Below are positions 44,908-57,323 of a DNA stretch of 64,000 nucleotides, in pieces. The stretch lies in NCBI GenBank assembly GCA_020740775.1, contig JAHEWK010000006.1, positions 2,790,001 to 2,854,000 on the forward strand, read 5' to 3'. Position 1 is the first letter of the stretch; every line of letters begins with the position of its first letter. Both the position numbers and the translations under genes were made by a program. This DNA is from Ilyonectria destructans. Taxonomy: Eukaryota > Ascomycota > Sordariomycetes > Hypocreales > Nectriaceae. The notes under the pieces are model-generated. The model was not told the origin of the DNA. It did no database searches and saw only the letters and a list, made by a program, of their open reading frames with translations.

Positions 44908-47900
44908 ATGACAACCCCGATCCCCGAGTTGACCATGTCGCGACCTTCGTCCGGCATCGTTCCTCCCGCTCGTGGTATAAGGTCAAGGACACAGAGCATG
45001 TCCAGCGACAGACCTTCTACAATCGCCCTCAGCCTGATGTCGCCCCCTTTATCAGTGTCACCAGAGGCGGCCTTCATTGCCGCCTCCGCTGCCTCCCAGA
45101 TTGTCACCAACGACCATGACAGCCATGCTGAGACCTGGTACGATCAGCATGGCATTGAGCCTGCCGGCGAAACTGCCTTGGTGTCGCAAGAGGCTCTCCT
45201 CCTTGTAAACAACTTCCTCGACCAGCTTCTTTTCAACTTCCTCTCCGTTGCCCGAGCCACGACACTCTCCGCCCTGCGACCGGCTGTCGCCGAAGTTCTC
45301 AAGCCCAAGCTCGCCAAGGACGCCGTAAACAACGCCGACGAGGAACTGCGAGAGTACCTCGGTGAGGGCGACGAAGATGATTACGTTCAACCTCAAGGTG
45401 GCGACCCGTCCCGCGACTGGGACCTCGAGCTGGTTTGGAAGCGCACGCGATTGCGATGTATGGTCTACTCGTCCCTGGGAGACATGGAGGAGGAAGACGA
45501 AGACTTGCACATGGAGCAAGAGAACTTAGAGATTGGCGCCGACGAGCAGATTTCAGCCGTCATCTCGCCTGCGGTCGCCATCTTTTTGACGTCTGTTCTG
45601 GAATACATGGGCGAGCTCACCCTTACTGTGGCCGGACAGGCTGCATACCACAGGTTGCGGACCAGGTTCCAGAAGGAAATCAACGAAGGCGCCAAGAACC
45701 CCACAGACATTGCTGATCGAATCGTCGTCGAAGACCAGGACATGGAGAGGGTTGCTCTCGACAGAACTCTGGGGCGACTATGGAGAGGCTGGAAGAAGAG
45801 AATTCGCTCCCCAACCTTCGACATGAGTGGCCGACCCTTTTCAAGGTCGTCCATGGGTCATCTGAGGCATGACAGCAACCTTACCGAGTTGGGCCGAATT
45901 GCCACACATAGCGATGAGGACAACGATGCCAACAAGGACGAAAAGAAAACTGATTCCACTGAGCTTGGGCCCGCAGAGATTGCCCTGCCCATGGGCGATA
46001 ATGACGTGTATGAGATCGAAGTACCTGGTCTCGCAGCTTACAGCGATGACGAGGATGAAGAGGACGAAGAGGAAGAGGACACTTCTAGCGGGCGCCGACC
46101 AAAGAGCTTGTTGATTATCCCTTTCGGTGGTCCTGCTGGACTCCCAACTCCCATTTTGTCTCAGCCAAACACGCCCGACTTCGCGAGCCGTAAGAGATCC
46201 AACTCTCTTCCTACCCCCGGGACCTCGCCATATCGTCCAGTCGTAAAGCGATCCAAGGAGATAACACCAGCGGAGACTGGCGCAGTCATCGAAGAACAAG
46301 ACACGAAGGAAGCTGCCAAGGACGACCAGGCGGTGGACGAGACCAAGGTTGCTGAGGAAACAAAGCCAGTAGAGGAGCCATCATCTAAGGCTTCAATGTC
46401 CAAGCGGCTGTCGAAAATTGTTACAGACCCATCAGCCGCTGCAGCCTTCCGCAACCGATCCCGGCGAGGAACCGGCGAAGGAGAAGAGGGAAAGGTAGCC
46501 TACGAGAAGGCCGAAATTCTTACCACGTCCAGGATATCAGTTTCCGGCAGTGCATCGCCTGCTCTCTCTGACTCCGGAGGCCCATTCACGTTGAAGAGAT
46601 CCAACAGCGTTCATTCCGCTCGCATCATTGATGTTACAGGGCCTAAGAGTCCCAGCGGATCTCGCTCGCCATCCGTGGATACGACTGATCGTGTTCGCCC
46701 CGCCAGCGTCAACATGTCTGCTCAAAGCAGCGTTTACTCTACTCCGGAAGAATCGCTCGTACCGAAGACCCTTGGCGCAGTGCCTCGCTCGGCGGTAGCG
46801 CCCCCCAAGAGTCGGTCGCCTGTTGATAGAATGAGAGGATCCATGCCCAGTGCTGCCACCATATCCGAGTCCGAAGAGGAGGCGGAGCACGACGCTCCTA
46901 AGGACCAGAACACAAAGAACACCTTCCAATCTTCTCCTCTAACCCATTCCGTGCCGGAAAGCCTTCCCGTACAGCGCAGAAGGCCGCAGCCCCTTGTTGG
47001 ATTACCCCCTCAGCCTCAGTCGTCATCCCACCGGAAAACGTCTTCTGGAACTAAGGTGACGATTCTGCGGGCGCCAAGTGCGCCGTCCCCTCTGCCTGAA
47101 GATAGGCAGGCCGAGATCTCGCGAAAGACTGGTGGCCAGGGTAGCTGGCAAGGATCGCGTGATAAGGTCCCAACATCCCCAACCCACAGCATTGGAATGG
47201 TCTCTATTGAACGGTCGAAGACGAGGGACGACGAAGATGACGCTGGTGTGAGCTCGTCTGCTCCTCGACCTATTCACACCTCTGGTTCTTCTGCCTCATC
47301 AGGCACGTCCCGCTTGAAGGCTGTTCGTACTTCTGAGGAGAACGCCTCGCGCTCTGAGAATGTTGCCCGCAACTTCGAGGAGCTGATCCAGAGCAACCAG
47401 ACTATTACTTACACGCTGACACCCGAGAACATGCGTGATATTGACGTGAGTGAAGCCAAACCCCGCCCTTTCTGGCATGTACTAATTAATCAATTTTAGC
47501 ATAAGCGATCTCTGGATCAGCCTCCTGTTGTCTCAAAGGCATCTTGGAAGACCGATGACGCTCGAAGTCACAACCGATCTCGATCTTCATCGGCCGCTAC
47601 CGAACTCAAGGTGCACCACCGGGCAACTGGTCAGAGCGACGACAAGTCTAAGGTCGGCCTACACTCTCCTACCATGACCTCTGCGAAGGCTGCGCGCGGC
47701 TCTGCAGCTGCTCGAGAGGCGCGGGTTCCCAGCGAATCCACCGCAGATTTTGCGGAGTTCATCAAGTCGACAGGCCCCCCTGGACAAGGACAGACTCGAC
47801 CTGCCCCCCTACGGAGCAACCCACCTGGCGCAACGCCATCATCCGCCAACCCTGCCCTTGAAGCTCGCCGCGTCTCTTCCACTAGCAACCGGAATCGTTA

Positions 47901-48849
47901 CATGCCCCGGGAAGCCTTGCCAGAGGGCAGCAGAACGGGCAACTCGGATTTGATCGATTTCATCCGACAAGGTCCCCCCGGCGCTTCCAACAACCGTATC
48001 CCGCGTACTGTTGCTCCCTTCCGAGACACTCTCGACTCGGATGAAATGTCGGGTGCTGTTGGCGGAAAAGCTGTGGATGCTACTATCCCAGATATCCGAT
48101 ACAGTCAAGCTTCCACACATGCAACCGACACGTCAATGCCTTCAATACACTCTTCAGTCAACTCCCATACTGCTCTCTTGAAGAACAAGGGCGGGTCTGG
48201 AGCTGCTAGCAGGATGTTCGACGACGAGGACATGATGCCCAAACGTAAGACCAGGCGTGTGAAGGATCCTTACGCAATCGACTTCAGTGATGAAGATGAC
48301 GACGATGACTTTATCTCGACCCCCAAGCCCCCGGTTAAGAAGGAGGAGAGCCTAGCGGAGTTCTTGAAGAACTACGACCCGCCACCGGAGCCCGTCGCCC
48401 CGCCGATCTCACACAAGATGCCCAAGAAGAAGGCGAGCGCACCCAGCCTTATCGGCAGGTTCACACGCAGCAGCAGCAACGCCCACAGTAGCAGCGTGCC
48501 GCACTCGCCCGTCGTGGACTCGCGATCTCTGAGCAGCCGAAGCGGCGGCAAGGGTTATATCCCGATCCAGGTTAACATCCCCCCGGGCTACGACAAGTAT
48601 GGACCTATTGACAAACCTGCTGCCCGGCCTCCGATGCCTCCTTCGGGCGGGTCCATGGGCCGTGTCCCGATGAAGAGGTTCGAGCCCCGAGAAGCTGTGT
48701 CAAATGTCAGCCGCACCTCTGACCTGGCGGCCTTCCTTCGTAACTCGGAGCCACCGCCAGAGCCCGTTGCGCCGCCTCCCCCCCGACAGGAGGAGGGGAG
48801 CAGCCTGTCCAAGATGTTCAGCAGGCGAAAGAAGTCTTCAATGGCTTAA
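44908..48849 (+). CDS. large disordered protein with two histone-fold-like segments and repeated proline motifs
   Basis: Exons 44908..47445 and 47500..48849 (54-nt intron GTGAGT...TTTTAG, phase 0) give 1295 residues. The start ATG has a strong context (GCCACCATG); the upstream open frame has no ATG. Residues about 90-155 (VSQEALLLVNNFLDQLL) and 213-285 (ISPAVAIFLTSVLEYMGEL, then AGQAA) resemble the H2B and H2A core helices; SPAVAIFLTSVLEY is close to the H2A helix with VYLxAVLEY. The rest is acidic/Ser-rich and largely disordered, with Pro/Ser phosphosite-like clusters. The C-terminal part repeats a DLxxFL(R/K)xxxPP motif near residues 929, 996, 1130 and 1254, the last two followed by PPEPVAPP. 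I know no named family. A nuclear or scaffold role is only inference. Confidence 0.85.
47746..48792 (+). repeat. four copies of a short DLxxFL-(R/K)-xxx-PP protein motif
   Basis: Copies begin at 47746 (DFAEFIKSTGPPG), 47947 (DLIDFIRQGPPG), 48349 (SLAEFLKNYDPPPEP) and 48721 (DLAAFLRNSEPPPEP). They are spaced 67, 134 and 124 residues apart within the disordered tail, and are too similar to be chance. Confidence 0.8.
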
Positions 48850-49817
48850 AGAATCCATGTTTACGACCCGATCTACCACCTGCAGATGTTCAGCTGCCGC
48901 TTCGACGACGACTTATTCCGCTTACGAACTCATGTACCTAATACTTAGTTTTCCAACTGCAGATACTTGGTCATGGCCTGGGGTCTAGCCAGAGCTCCCC
49001 GACCATGACTCATTTCCCTTTTATCTTATTCTCAGGCAGTTGTTTGGGCTGCCACCTGTTGTATTTCGATACCGCCGGCCCGGGTTGCTGATTTTCCCTC
49101 ACAAGGCTTTTGATATCTACTTACGTTGGGTTTTTATTGGTTTGCGTCGTTCATTTTTGAATGGGATTCATGTTTGGCGGGTTTTGTGAAGACGATGGAT
49201 CTAGCGACTGCAATGTTGGCTGATTGCAGAGGAGCAGTTAAAAAGAAGATGTTTTTTACAACAAGATCTACAGCGCGACGCGAAAGGTTGCGCGGGGTTT
49301 GGCCGGTTGATAGAAAACCAGAGTGTATTTGATGATTGAATTGTTTGTATTGATGAGCCACCCCATTGCATTCAATGTCTTCATTGTCTTGGTTTCTCGC
49401 GCTGAGAGGTCTCCTTTGAGTTGTCTCCGCCGTGGATCTGGCAAAATACGACACCCCCCTGCCCCTGTAACCCACGGCGAGAAGCGACCAAATGGGACGT
49501 CAACGCCGAGTCGCATTCCACAAGCCCTGTCCAAAGTACACAGCCCAGAGCTAAACGAATAACCATGCCTATATCGGTTGTCAGCCCTGGGCGCCCAGCT
49601 ATTGATGCAGGTAAGCGGCGTATACTTGCTCCAGGGCTTTCCTCGCTCCCGGGTCACGCAACGGAGATAAGCCAAGCCAACTGGGCAGGTGGTTAACTGG
49701 CGAGGCCAGGCAGAGGAGGGGAAGAATGTGCCTTTTAGAACCGGCATATGCGCTCTTCCACAATTCGACGACCTTGTCGTGGGCCATTCGGTTTGTGCAT
49801 GAGCGCACTTTTGCACC
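48850..49817. other. 3' region of the large gene and promoter of the next
   Basis: About 970 nt. T-rich segments near 49015-49160 suit a 3' untranslated region. No gene was recognised. Confidence 0.4.
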
Positions 49818-50480
49818 ATGTACTGTGAGCTTGTCGTTGCAATAGCCTACTTGGTTGCGCTCGCCGCCACGACATCGACGCTTGGCCTCACGACTAGTCG
49901 CCTCACGCGCGGCAACACTGCGAGCCTTCGCTGGACCGGCGTGTCGGAGGAACACTACCCGCTCAGTCTGCAGGCCCGGTTCTTCAACGAAACCGGCGAC
50001 GGCGTCTTCTCCATCCGGAGCACCATCGCGAGTAAGTCCAAGTCCCCGACATGAGCAACCCACTGGGGCTAGTAACCAGGGGAGAGACACGCACGCAATG
50101 CTGAATCATGGGTCCTAGATGGCTTGACGCGGGATCGGTTCGACTGGAAGGACGTGCCGGCGCCGCTAGACCACGTCCCTAATGCAAGGTACGAACTGAT
50201 ACTGGTGCCAGAGGGAGAGAGCGGGCCGCGGGTGGGATACGAGGGTTTGTTTCGGGTCGTTGAAGTAGACGACTCCGATGAGACGGATGACGGTTCATCC
50301 GGAGGAGACTCTGGGTCGGACTCAGAACAGGATGGTCACGATAGCGACGATAAGCGCAACATCGCCATTGGAACGGGTGTGGGCTTGGGATTAGGCCTGC
50401 CGGTTGTAATAGGAGCAGCGTGGTGGTTCAGAAGGAGGAGAAAGGGCAGGATGGGAAGAAGGAAGAAGGCAGAAGAGTGA
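49818..50480 (+). CDS. small secretory-pathway single-pass membrane protein, function unknown
   Basis: Exons 49818..50031 and 50119..50480 give 191 residues; the 87-nt intron is GTAAGT...TCCTAG. It starts with a likely signal peptide (about residues 1-22, VAIAYLVALAATTS). A short extracellular beta-type region follows (RLTRGNTASLRWTGV, YPLSLQARFFN, then YELILVPEGE), a shape seen in Kre9/Knh1-like and other Ser/Thr-rich fungal surface proteins. Next comes an acidic Ser/Gly/Asp linker (about 120-150), one membrane helix (NIAIGTGVGLGLGLPVVIG) and a very basic cytosolic tail (RRRRKGRMGRRKK). The basic tail after the helix argues for a type I membrane protein, not a GPI anchor. Function cannot be stated. 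Confidence 0.75.
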
Positions 50481-50761
50481 CTTGGGTATGTCACTGTAAA
50501 CCGACTACTTTACCCGACAGAAAGCTAACATGAAAGGCATGAACCGGCTACGATATCAAACGAGTCTTATGTCAAACCACGACATCACCATGAAACGCAA
50601 GTGCTAGTGCAATAGTACTTTGAATAAGCCTATCTTTATCATAATGTACATCCTCGCCATTCATTCGTTCCGGATTTTAGGGTATCAAATCAACATCATC
50701 GCCTGCGAGTCGCCCCATGGGCTTTCTAGCGCTGCCGCACGACTTTCCTTTCCCGAATGCT

Positions 50762-51359
50762 TTACTGTTTGCGCTCTGCCTCGGCCTGGTTCTGAAGGTC
50801 GGCCTCCACGCCACGCTGCTTCGTCTTGCCTTCGTCATGGAGCGAGTTGTAGTGAGCCTTGCCTTCCTTGTCGCCTGTGAGTCCGGCAACGGCACCGCCG
50901 ACAGTACCCTGGACACGGTTGCCGATGCCAGAGCCAAGGTCGCTCAGCTGGCCACGAGCCTCCTGCTGCTGACCCTCGAGGTTCTGCTGACGGCCAGAGT
51001 TCTTAAGTGACTGAAGTGTTTGTTAGCATCTGTATGGCTCAATTTGATTGGATTTAACGTACCTGGTTGCCGATGAGGCCACCAACAGTCTCCTTCGCGG
51101 CGCCCACAGTCTGGTTCCAGGAACCCTCGGTGCGGTTGGGGTCGTCGCGGGCAACGCCAGAGGTCGAGACGGTGCCGCCGGGGACCTTGACGGCCGCGTG
51201 AGAGGCTTCGTTCTCAAACTCGGCCTTGTCCTTGCGGGCCTCGCCTTCAGTCTTGTCGCCGGTGCTGCCAGTGACGCTGCCGAGGGCGCTCTGGATGGTG
51301 CCGGTAGCGGAGTCGACGTACGACTGGAGGGTCGAGGTGTTGTTGTTGGGGGCAGACAT
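50762..51359 (-). CDS. CsbD-like stress protein (fungal mismatch/cruciform DNA recognition type)
   Basis: Coding parts are complement(50762..51010, 51063..51359), 181 residues; the 52-nt intron is GTACGT...CTTCAG with a TGCTAACA branch site. The protein is small, hydrophilic and rich in Gly, Ala, Gln, Asn and Thr, with CsbD-type repeats (WNQTVGAAKETVGGLIGNQ and NRVQGTVGGAVAGLTGDKEG). Similar fungal proteins are often annotated as mismatched base pair and cruciform DNA recognition protein (Ustilago Hmp1); CsbD in bacteria is a general stress protein. The exact role is unclear, and a hydrophilin-like protective function is equally possible. It lies tail-to-tail with the membrane protein gene at 49818. 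Confidence 0.85.
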
Positions 51360-52389
51360 GATGGATGATTGGGGTGAAGGTATGAACTTTGAGACAAGTC
51401 GGAAGTGTTTTGTGAGGTGGTTGGTGTTTGGTTTTCAGGTCTTGATGCTTTGGATGGTGTTGTGTTGAGGAAAAGGCTTGGTATCGAACGGGGAACAGGC
51501 AACTTTATACCTATGGCGGAGGTATTCTTGACGAGGCAAGAGCGTGCAACATCCCAGTGACGAACAATGGTTCTGGCACCAGGCGGCAGCTGTCAAAAGC
51601 CAAATGATGTCATGATGTTCATCAAGTTCCATCAAGAGGCTCCATGGAAACGGCTGTGACTTGCACCGTGGTGGGGTGTGGCGTAAGGACGAGCTGGGTT
51701 AATGACGTCAACCAATTCGTCCACGTTCTTACACCCGCTATTGCACACTCAGGCGCAACCTGCTCAACGTCACTCGAGTCTCGGATGCACAGCATGCGCT
51801 CGTAGTTTGTACAGTAGTGACCGGAAATTAGGACTGTAGTGGAGAAGGCAACGTAATATGATACAATCGCCCTGATTGTTGCCGCACATGTCCCCATCCG
51901 TGATGGAAATTTCCATCCTTGTGAGCCGCGCAACATTTGCATGCTCGGCTGCTCGGCAGTTTATGCAGGAAATCATGGACGAGCACATGTACTAAGTGCT
52001 ACTAAAGACGCGGTCATAATGCGACACAGTGAATGGTCATGCTTCATTCTGTCAAGTGCCGTCCATGGTGGACACTGGCTGGACTGTCATCCACGACCTG
52101 TGGATGAACAACGTCCCAAGTGCTAGCTGCGTAGATACGGAGGAGATTCTCGTGTTAATCCGAACTGAGCCCAGGTCCCGTGCATTGGGATTCCATCCTT
52201 TGACCATGACTCCCACATCATCCCCACAGCCCAAGAGAAAGAGAGGTATCTTGTTGTTACAGTGCTGTACAGACACAACTGGGCCGCCCCCACAGTCGGT
52301 CGACCTCCGCCGATAATCCCCAACTCCATTTCCCCAGGATAATGAACGTCCCGAGGGAGCCTCACACACCGCACAGTTGATATCTGCTT
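51360..52389. other. promoter of the CsbD-like gene and 3' flank of NFS1
   Basis: About 1 kb with no gene signal. Antisense frames near 52052-52447 overlap the NFS1 end and look like chance. Confidence 0.4.
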
Positions 52390-54043
52390 TTAGTGCTGGC
52401 TCCACTGGATGGTATTCAGGTCGATACCCTCCTGCACCAGCTCCCACAAGGGGCTGAGCTCTCGCAGGAAGGTGACGCGCTCTTGCACAGCCTTCAGGAC
52501 GTAGTCAATCTCAGCCTCGGTGGTGAAACGGCCGATACCAAAGCGGATACTGCTGTGAGCGCTCTCGTCGCTGTTTCCAAGGGCTCGGAGGACGTAACTG
52601 GGCTCCAGCGAGGCCGAAGTACAGGCACTGCCAGAAGACAGCGCAATGTCCTTGAGGGCCATCAGGAGGGACTCGCCCTCAACGTAGGCAAACGACACGT
52701 TGACGCAGCCGGGGTAGAAGGAGTTGGCCGCACCGTTCTGGGTGGTGTGCTCCATGGCAAGAAGGCCGTTGAGCAGACGGTCCGAGAGGTACTTGACACG
52801 CTTGGTGTCGTACTATCACACCGTTAGTCATATTGCCAAACAAAGGGCTGCGTAGAGTAAGGGGATTTATACGTACATCCATCTCCAGCTTGGCGATGCG
52901 GCAAGCCTCGCCGAAGCCAGCAACCAGCGGCGGGGCGAGGGTTCCGCTTCGGAGACCTCGCTCCTGGCCACCACCAGTGATGAGGGGGTCGAGTCTGACC
53001 CTAGGCCGTCTTCGGACATAGCAGGCGCCAATGCCCTTGGGACCATAAATCTTGTGCGAGGAAATCGACATGAGATCAATGTTCATGGCGTTGACGTCGA
53101 GGGGAATCTTGCCCACAGCCTGGGCAGCATCGGTGTGGAAGAAGATCTTCTTCTTGCGGCACAGCTTGCCGATCTCAGAAATAGGCTGGATGACTCCGAT
53201 CTCGTTGTTGACGGCCATGACACTGACGAGAGCAGTCTCGGGTCGAATAGCCGCCTCAAGGTCTTCCATCCGGATGAGGCCGTTGTTCTGCACAGGGAGG
53301 TAGGTGATCTCGAAGCCCTCATCCTGGAGATGGCGACAGCTGTCGAGAACGCACTTGTGCTCGGTCTGGGTGGTGATGATGTGCTTCTTCTTGCCCGAAC
53401 GGCCGAAGAAGCGGGCGACACCCTTGATGCTCATGTTGTTGCTCTCGGTGGCACCGCTGGTGAAGATGATTTCCTTGGGGTCGGCGCCGATAAGAGCGGC
53501 GATGTGCTCGCGGGCCTCCTCGACGGCCTTCTCACTCTCCCAGCCGTAGGCGTGTGTTCGAGAATGGGGGTTGCCGTAGATGCTGACGTAGAAGGGCATC
53601 ATGGCATCGAGGACTCGAGGATCGACGGGAGTGGTGGCCTGCATGTCGAGGTAGATTGGTCGTTGGCCCTCTTCCATGACAGCGGCCTGTTTTAACACCT
53701 CTGCGTTGAATGGGTTAGCTAAAGCTGGCTCAAAAATGATATAGGGCCAGCTCGGGGCCCTAAGGAGCGGATTTCACTCACCAGCCATCGGGCTGACCTT
53801 GACATTGGCGGGAGAGTCCATGGACGGAGGGGGAATGTCTATGAAGTCCTTCTTGTCGAGCTTGATGGCCGTCTCGACCTGGGCGTTGTCCCTCTTGGAC
53901 TCGGAGACATATCCGCGGCCCTGCTGGCGACTGGCGATGACGGCGGCGTGGGACAGGCCGCGCAGGGAAGCGGCAGTAACGCGCGGGTTGGAGCCCAGGC
54001 GGCCTGCCGACCTTAAGGCGCATGATGCGAAGCTGCTGGCCAT
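52390..54043 (-). CDS. NFS1: mitochondrial cysteine desulfurase NFS1
   Basis: Coding parts are complement(52390..52812, 52877..53700, 53782..54043), 502 residues. The N-terminus ([19 protein letters not shown]) is Arg/Ser-rich and suits mitochondrial import. The aminotransferase class V fold follows: [39 protein letters not shown] and [12 protein letters not shown]. The PLP Lys is K304 ([12 protein letters not shown]), and the persulfide-forming Cys is C426 ([10 protein letters not shown]). The ending [18 protein letters not shown] matches the Isu-binding C-terminus of the family. Family knowledge: with Isd11 and Acp1 it transfers sulfur from cysteine to Isu1 for Fe-S clusters and supports tRNA thiolation. 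All key residues are present. It is divergent from the amphiphysin-like gene. Confidence 0.97.
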
Positions 54044-55102
54044 GGTGTTGAGCGAGCTGACGGTTACACGGACAGACCCAGCGGAGAGCGGAGAGGAGAC
54101 TTTTACGAAGTCGAGCTTGATGTCGAGAATTTGTCATTCACCGTCGGCTCGGTCACTCGGTGATAAGAATCCGGCAGATCCGGGGCCGCTATTGGCTGAA
54201 AGCCCGGCGCTGGCAACCGGACCTCCATAAAAAATGACGAAGTGCATTCTGGGGTGTCGAGCAGCGAGCCGGAGGGGAAAGTGAGTGCGGAGGTAACGGG
54301 GAATTAATTCAGCGACTCGCCTTTCCCATCTCTACTGTGTAAGGAGGGCGTGTCGATTTGCAAATGCACGATCCCGAGAGGAGGGTTTTTTTTTTATCCC
54401 CCGGTGTCCCTGTCGGCGAGGGGCAAGCTTGCTGCAGCAGGCAACTAGTTAAGAGACTGGTCCGACTGGTCAAGCCGAAGCCCTGTTGCAACCGAGCAGG
54501 TGGCGCTGTAGGCAGCATTATTATCCTCAGTGTCTTTCCCTGGTCCCTCTCTCCCTTGTATGAGGACTCGGTTACGCGGCGCGGGAATCGGTTCTTACCG
54601 TGTCGGCGCTGACGGCTGGGAAGCCCGCGATTCAGTGCGAGGCGGCGGCGCGGTACCTCCCTAACCCAGACCAGACATTTTCCCCAGTCTCACATCCCTA
54701 CGGCGAATCCTGGGCCCTGTAGCGTAGCGAACAGTGACGCAACCGGGCCGTGGTGGCTCCAGGTGCGGCTTGGCCTTGCGGTGACGCAGTGTGTTGATGT
54801 TTGCCAGTCGCGGAGTCTTCATAGAAGCCGGATGCGAAAAAACAGGGCCTGCGCCACAATCTCGGCGCGGGCAGCAGTGCACAGCGGGCAGTCAGCACAG
54901 CCACGGCCAAGTCGTCACCGGTCGACATGTGCCTTAATTAAGGTTGATGCCCTCGTCCAACTTGGCGGCCTCGCGATTTGCGATTCCCGGCGACACTTCT
55001 GTCTCTCACTTGCTCGCTCCCTATCGACAACCCCAACACCGCGTCTGCGCATACTTACGGGCGCTCCCCCGCTCCTTTCTTTCTCTCGCCTTCTCGCCCA
55101 AA
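54044..55102. other. divergent promoter between NFS1 and the amphiphysin-like gene
   Basis: About 1 kb without a supported gene. A pyrimidine-rich leader (about 54985-55100) precedes the plus-strand ATG. Confidence 0.4.
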
Positions 55103-56621
55103 ATGAGCTTCAAGGGCTTTCAGAAAAGCGTCATCCGGGTAAGCCGTGCTGTGCCCCTCACCTGGCTGGTTGGCCGTGGTGGAGGTGGAGTGGGAGAGCG
55201 CGCAAAACCGCGCCTCGTGTTTCTGCGACTGGTGACGAGCTACAGATGATCGGATGGAATACTGATGCGTTCTGTTCTCCTTCTAGGCACCGCAACAAAT
55301 CAAGGCCAAATTCAACATCGGCGAACACACCAAAGACGCTGTGTACATCGACTCCGAGCGCCGCTTCCAGGAACTCGAGACCGAAACAAAGAAGCTCCAC
55401 GATGAATCCAAAAAGTACTTTGAGGCCATCAATGGCATGCTCTCTCACCAGATCGAGTTCAGCAAGGCCATGACCGAAATCTACAAGCCCATCTCTGGTC
55501 GCGTATCCGATCCAGACTCGCTCGAGGTCCAGGGCAACCCCGAAGGCATCCGCGCCTGCGAGGAATACGAGGCCGTCGTCAAGGAGTTGCAGGAAACGCT
55601 TTCTCCGGAGCTGGAGATGATAGAGACTAGGGTTATTCGTCCAGCTACCGAGCTGCTCGATGTCATCAAAGTGATACGTAAGACGGCCCTCAAGCGAGAA
55701 CACAAGAAGGTCGACTTTGATCGCCACCGCACCAACCTCAAGAAGCTGCAGGACAAGAAGGAACGTAGTGCAAAGGACGAGAAGGCCATGTGGAAGGCTG
55801 AAGGCGATGTCGAGCAGGCCACCCAGGACTTCAACTACTTCAACGACTTGCTGAAGGATGAGCTCCCCAAGCTGTTTGAGCTTGAGCGCCAGTTTATCCA
55901 ACCCCTCTTCCAGTCATTCTACTATATGCAGCTCAACATCTTCTACACACTACACGAAAAGATGCAGCATTGCGACATTGGCTATTTCGACCTGACGCTA
56001 GATATTGAGGACGCCTTCAACGAGAAGCGTGGCGACATCCAAGAGCAAGCAGAAGCCTTATCAATCGTCCGCTTCAAGACGACAGGCCAACGGAGACCCG
56101 TCAAGTACCAACCCCGTCCGGCTCTCGAGGGCCCCAAGACCCAAGCGCTTCTCACCCAAGGTGAGGACGAGAAGGCCAGCATCTCCCCAAGTGCTCCCAG
56201 TCCGAGCCTTAAAGTGGGCGCCTTCCAGAGGCAATCCGAGAAGGCTGAGCCGAGCCCTCCGCCGCCGTATTCTCCTCCTGCTGGAGGTAAATCCAGTTTC
56301 GCTGCTGCCATCGCCGCTAAGAAGTCGAAGCCGCCGCCACCAAAGCCAAAGCCGAAGCCGACCCGCCTTATCGCGGCCTCGGCCGCCGAGACTGTCACAG
56401 CCCTTTACGACTACGCGGCGCAAGCCGAGGGCGATTTGAGCTTCCGGGCGGGCGACGTGATTGAGATTATCCAACGAACGCAGAATGACAATGAGTGGTG
56501 GACGGGAAAGCTACAAGGCAGAGAAGGCCAATTCCCAGGTATGTGATGGTGATGGCGCATCTATTTTGATCTGTGGAACTAATCAGTCTTTGCAGGCAAT
56601 TATGTGCAACTAAGCGGATGA
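55103..56621 (+). CDS. RVS167: amphiphysin-like BAR-SH3 protein (Rvs167 homologue)
   Basis: Exons 55103..55138, 55287..56538 and 56596..56621 give 437 residues. The start MSFKGFQKSVIR joins APQQIKAKFNIGEHTKD, as in Rvs167. The BAR domain fills about residues 1-245, with long charged helices and the FYYMQLNIFYTLHEKM block. A Pro/Ala/Lys-rich linker follows (PPPPYSPPAGG, KPPPPKPKPKP). The C-terminal SH3 domain (about 380-437) carries ALYDYAAQAEGDLSF, EWWTGKLQGREGQFPG and NYVQL, completed by the tiny last exon. Family knowledge: Rvs167 with Rvs161 bends membrane at endocytic sites and helps vesicle scission. It may bind proline-rich partners such as actin regulators. Length and order match the family. 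Confidence 0.96.
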
Positions 56622-56951
56622 AGAACGGGAGACTTGGAGTCAACGAAACTGCATCTGGCTCGAGTACCGCCCTATACCTCGATAGTGGCACGAAATCAAC
56701 AACCGACCAATTCATCGCGTCCATGATAAGTGCTCATAGACGCAAGGAACCTCGGCGTTAGAATGGTTCTGGCAGAGGCCGGTGTGCTTTGAGAAGACAA
56801 GGAGACAAAGAAGCCACGAGGTGATGGATGTAGCGGGAATTGTTTGAGCATTATTTCTGGAGACAGGCCTGTTGTGGCCGGGGTAAAGCATACCTGGCGT
56901 TGTGTGGCAGGCTCCTCTAAAGGCATATAATACCAGAGTCTTTTTTGGAAA

Positions 56952-56995
56952 CCTCGGACCGTGTGTCGTTCCCTCCTCGGACCGTGTCGTTCCCC
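56952..56995 (+). repeat. two-copy imperfect direct repeat
   Basis: CCTCGGACCGTGTGTCGTTC at 56952 recurs as CCTCGGACCGTGTCGTTCCC at 56975, differing by a GT insertion. A local duplication. Confidence 0.75.
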
Positions 56996-57323
56996 GCGTG
57001 CATTATGCAGTTCTAGCATGTGGGTGAGGTCTCACGATGCCCCGGCCTCGGCTTTCCAGAACTCGTATACCACTCGCCGTCGGCATACTCCTCCGGGAGC
57101 ACATGGGCTTTGCACTATTCTCACGAGCCATGGCATTCGAAGAAGTGCATTAAAGTGCCTCATACTCATTCATGTACGATGAGCTGTCAAGGCCAACGCC
57201 CATGTAGATGGAGGGTGTCGTGCAGATCGAGATGTTTCCTCGCAGATCTGCATGCCGATGATTTCTCGAATGTGTATTCCTTCCCTGTCGAGTTATCTCG
57301 CTTGTAGAATATGATATTCTCTC

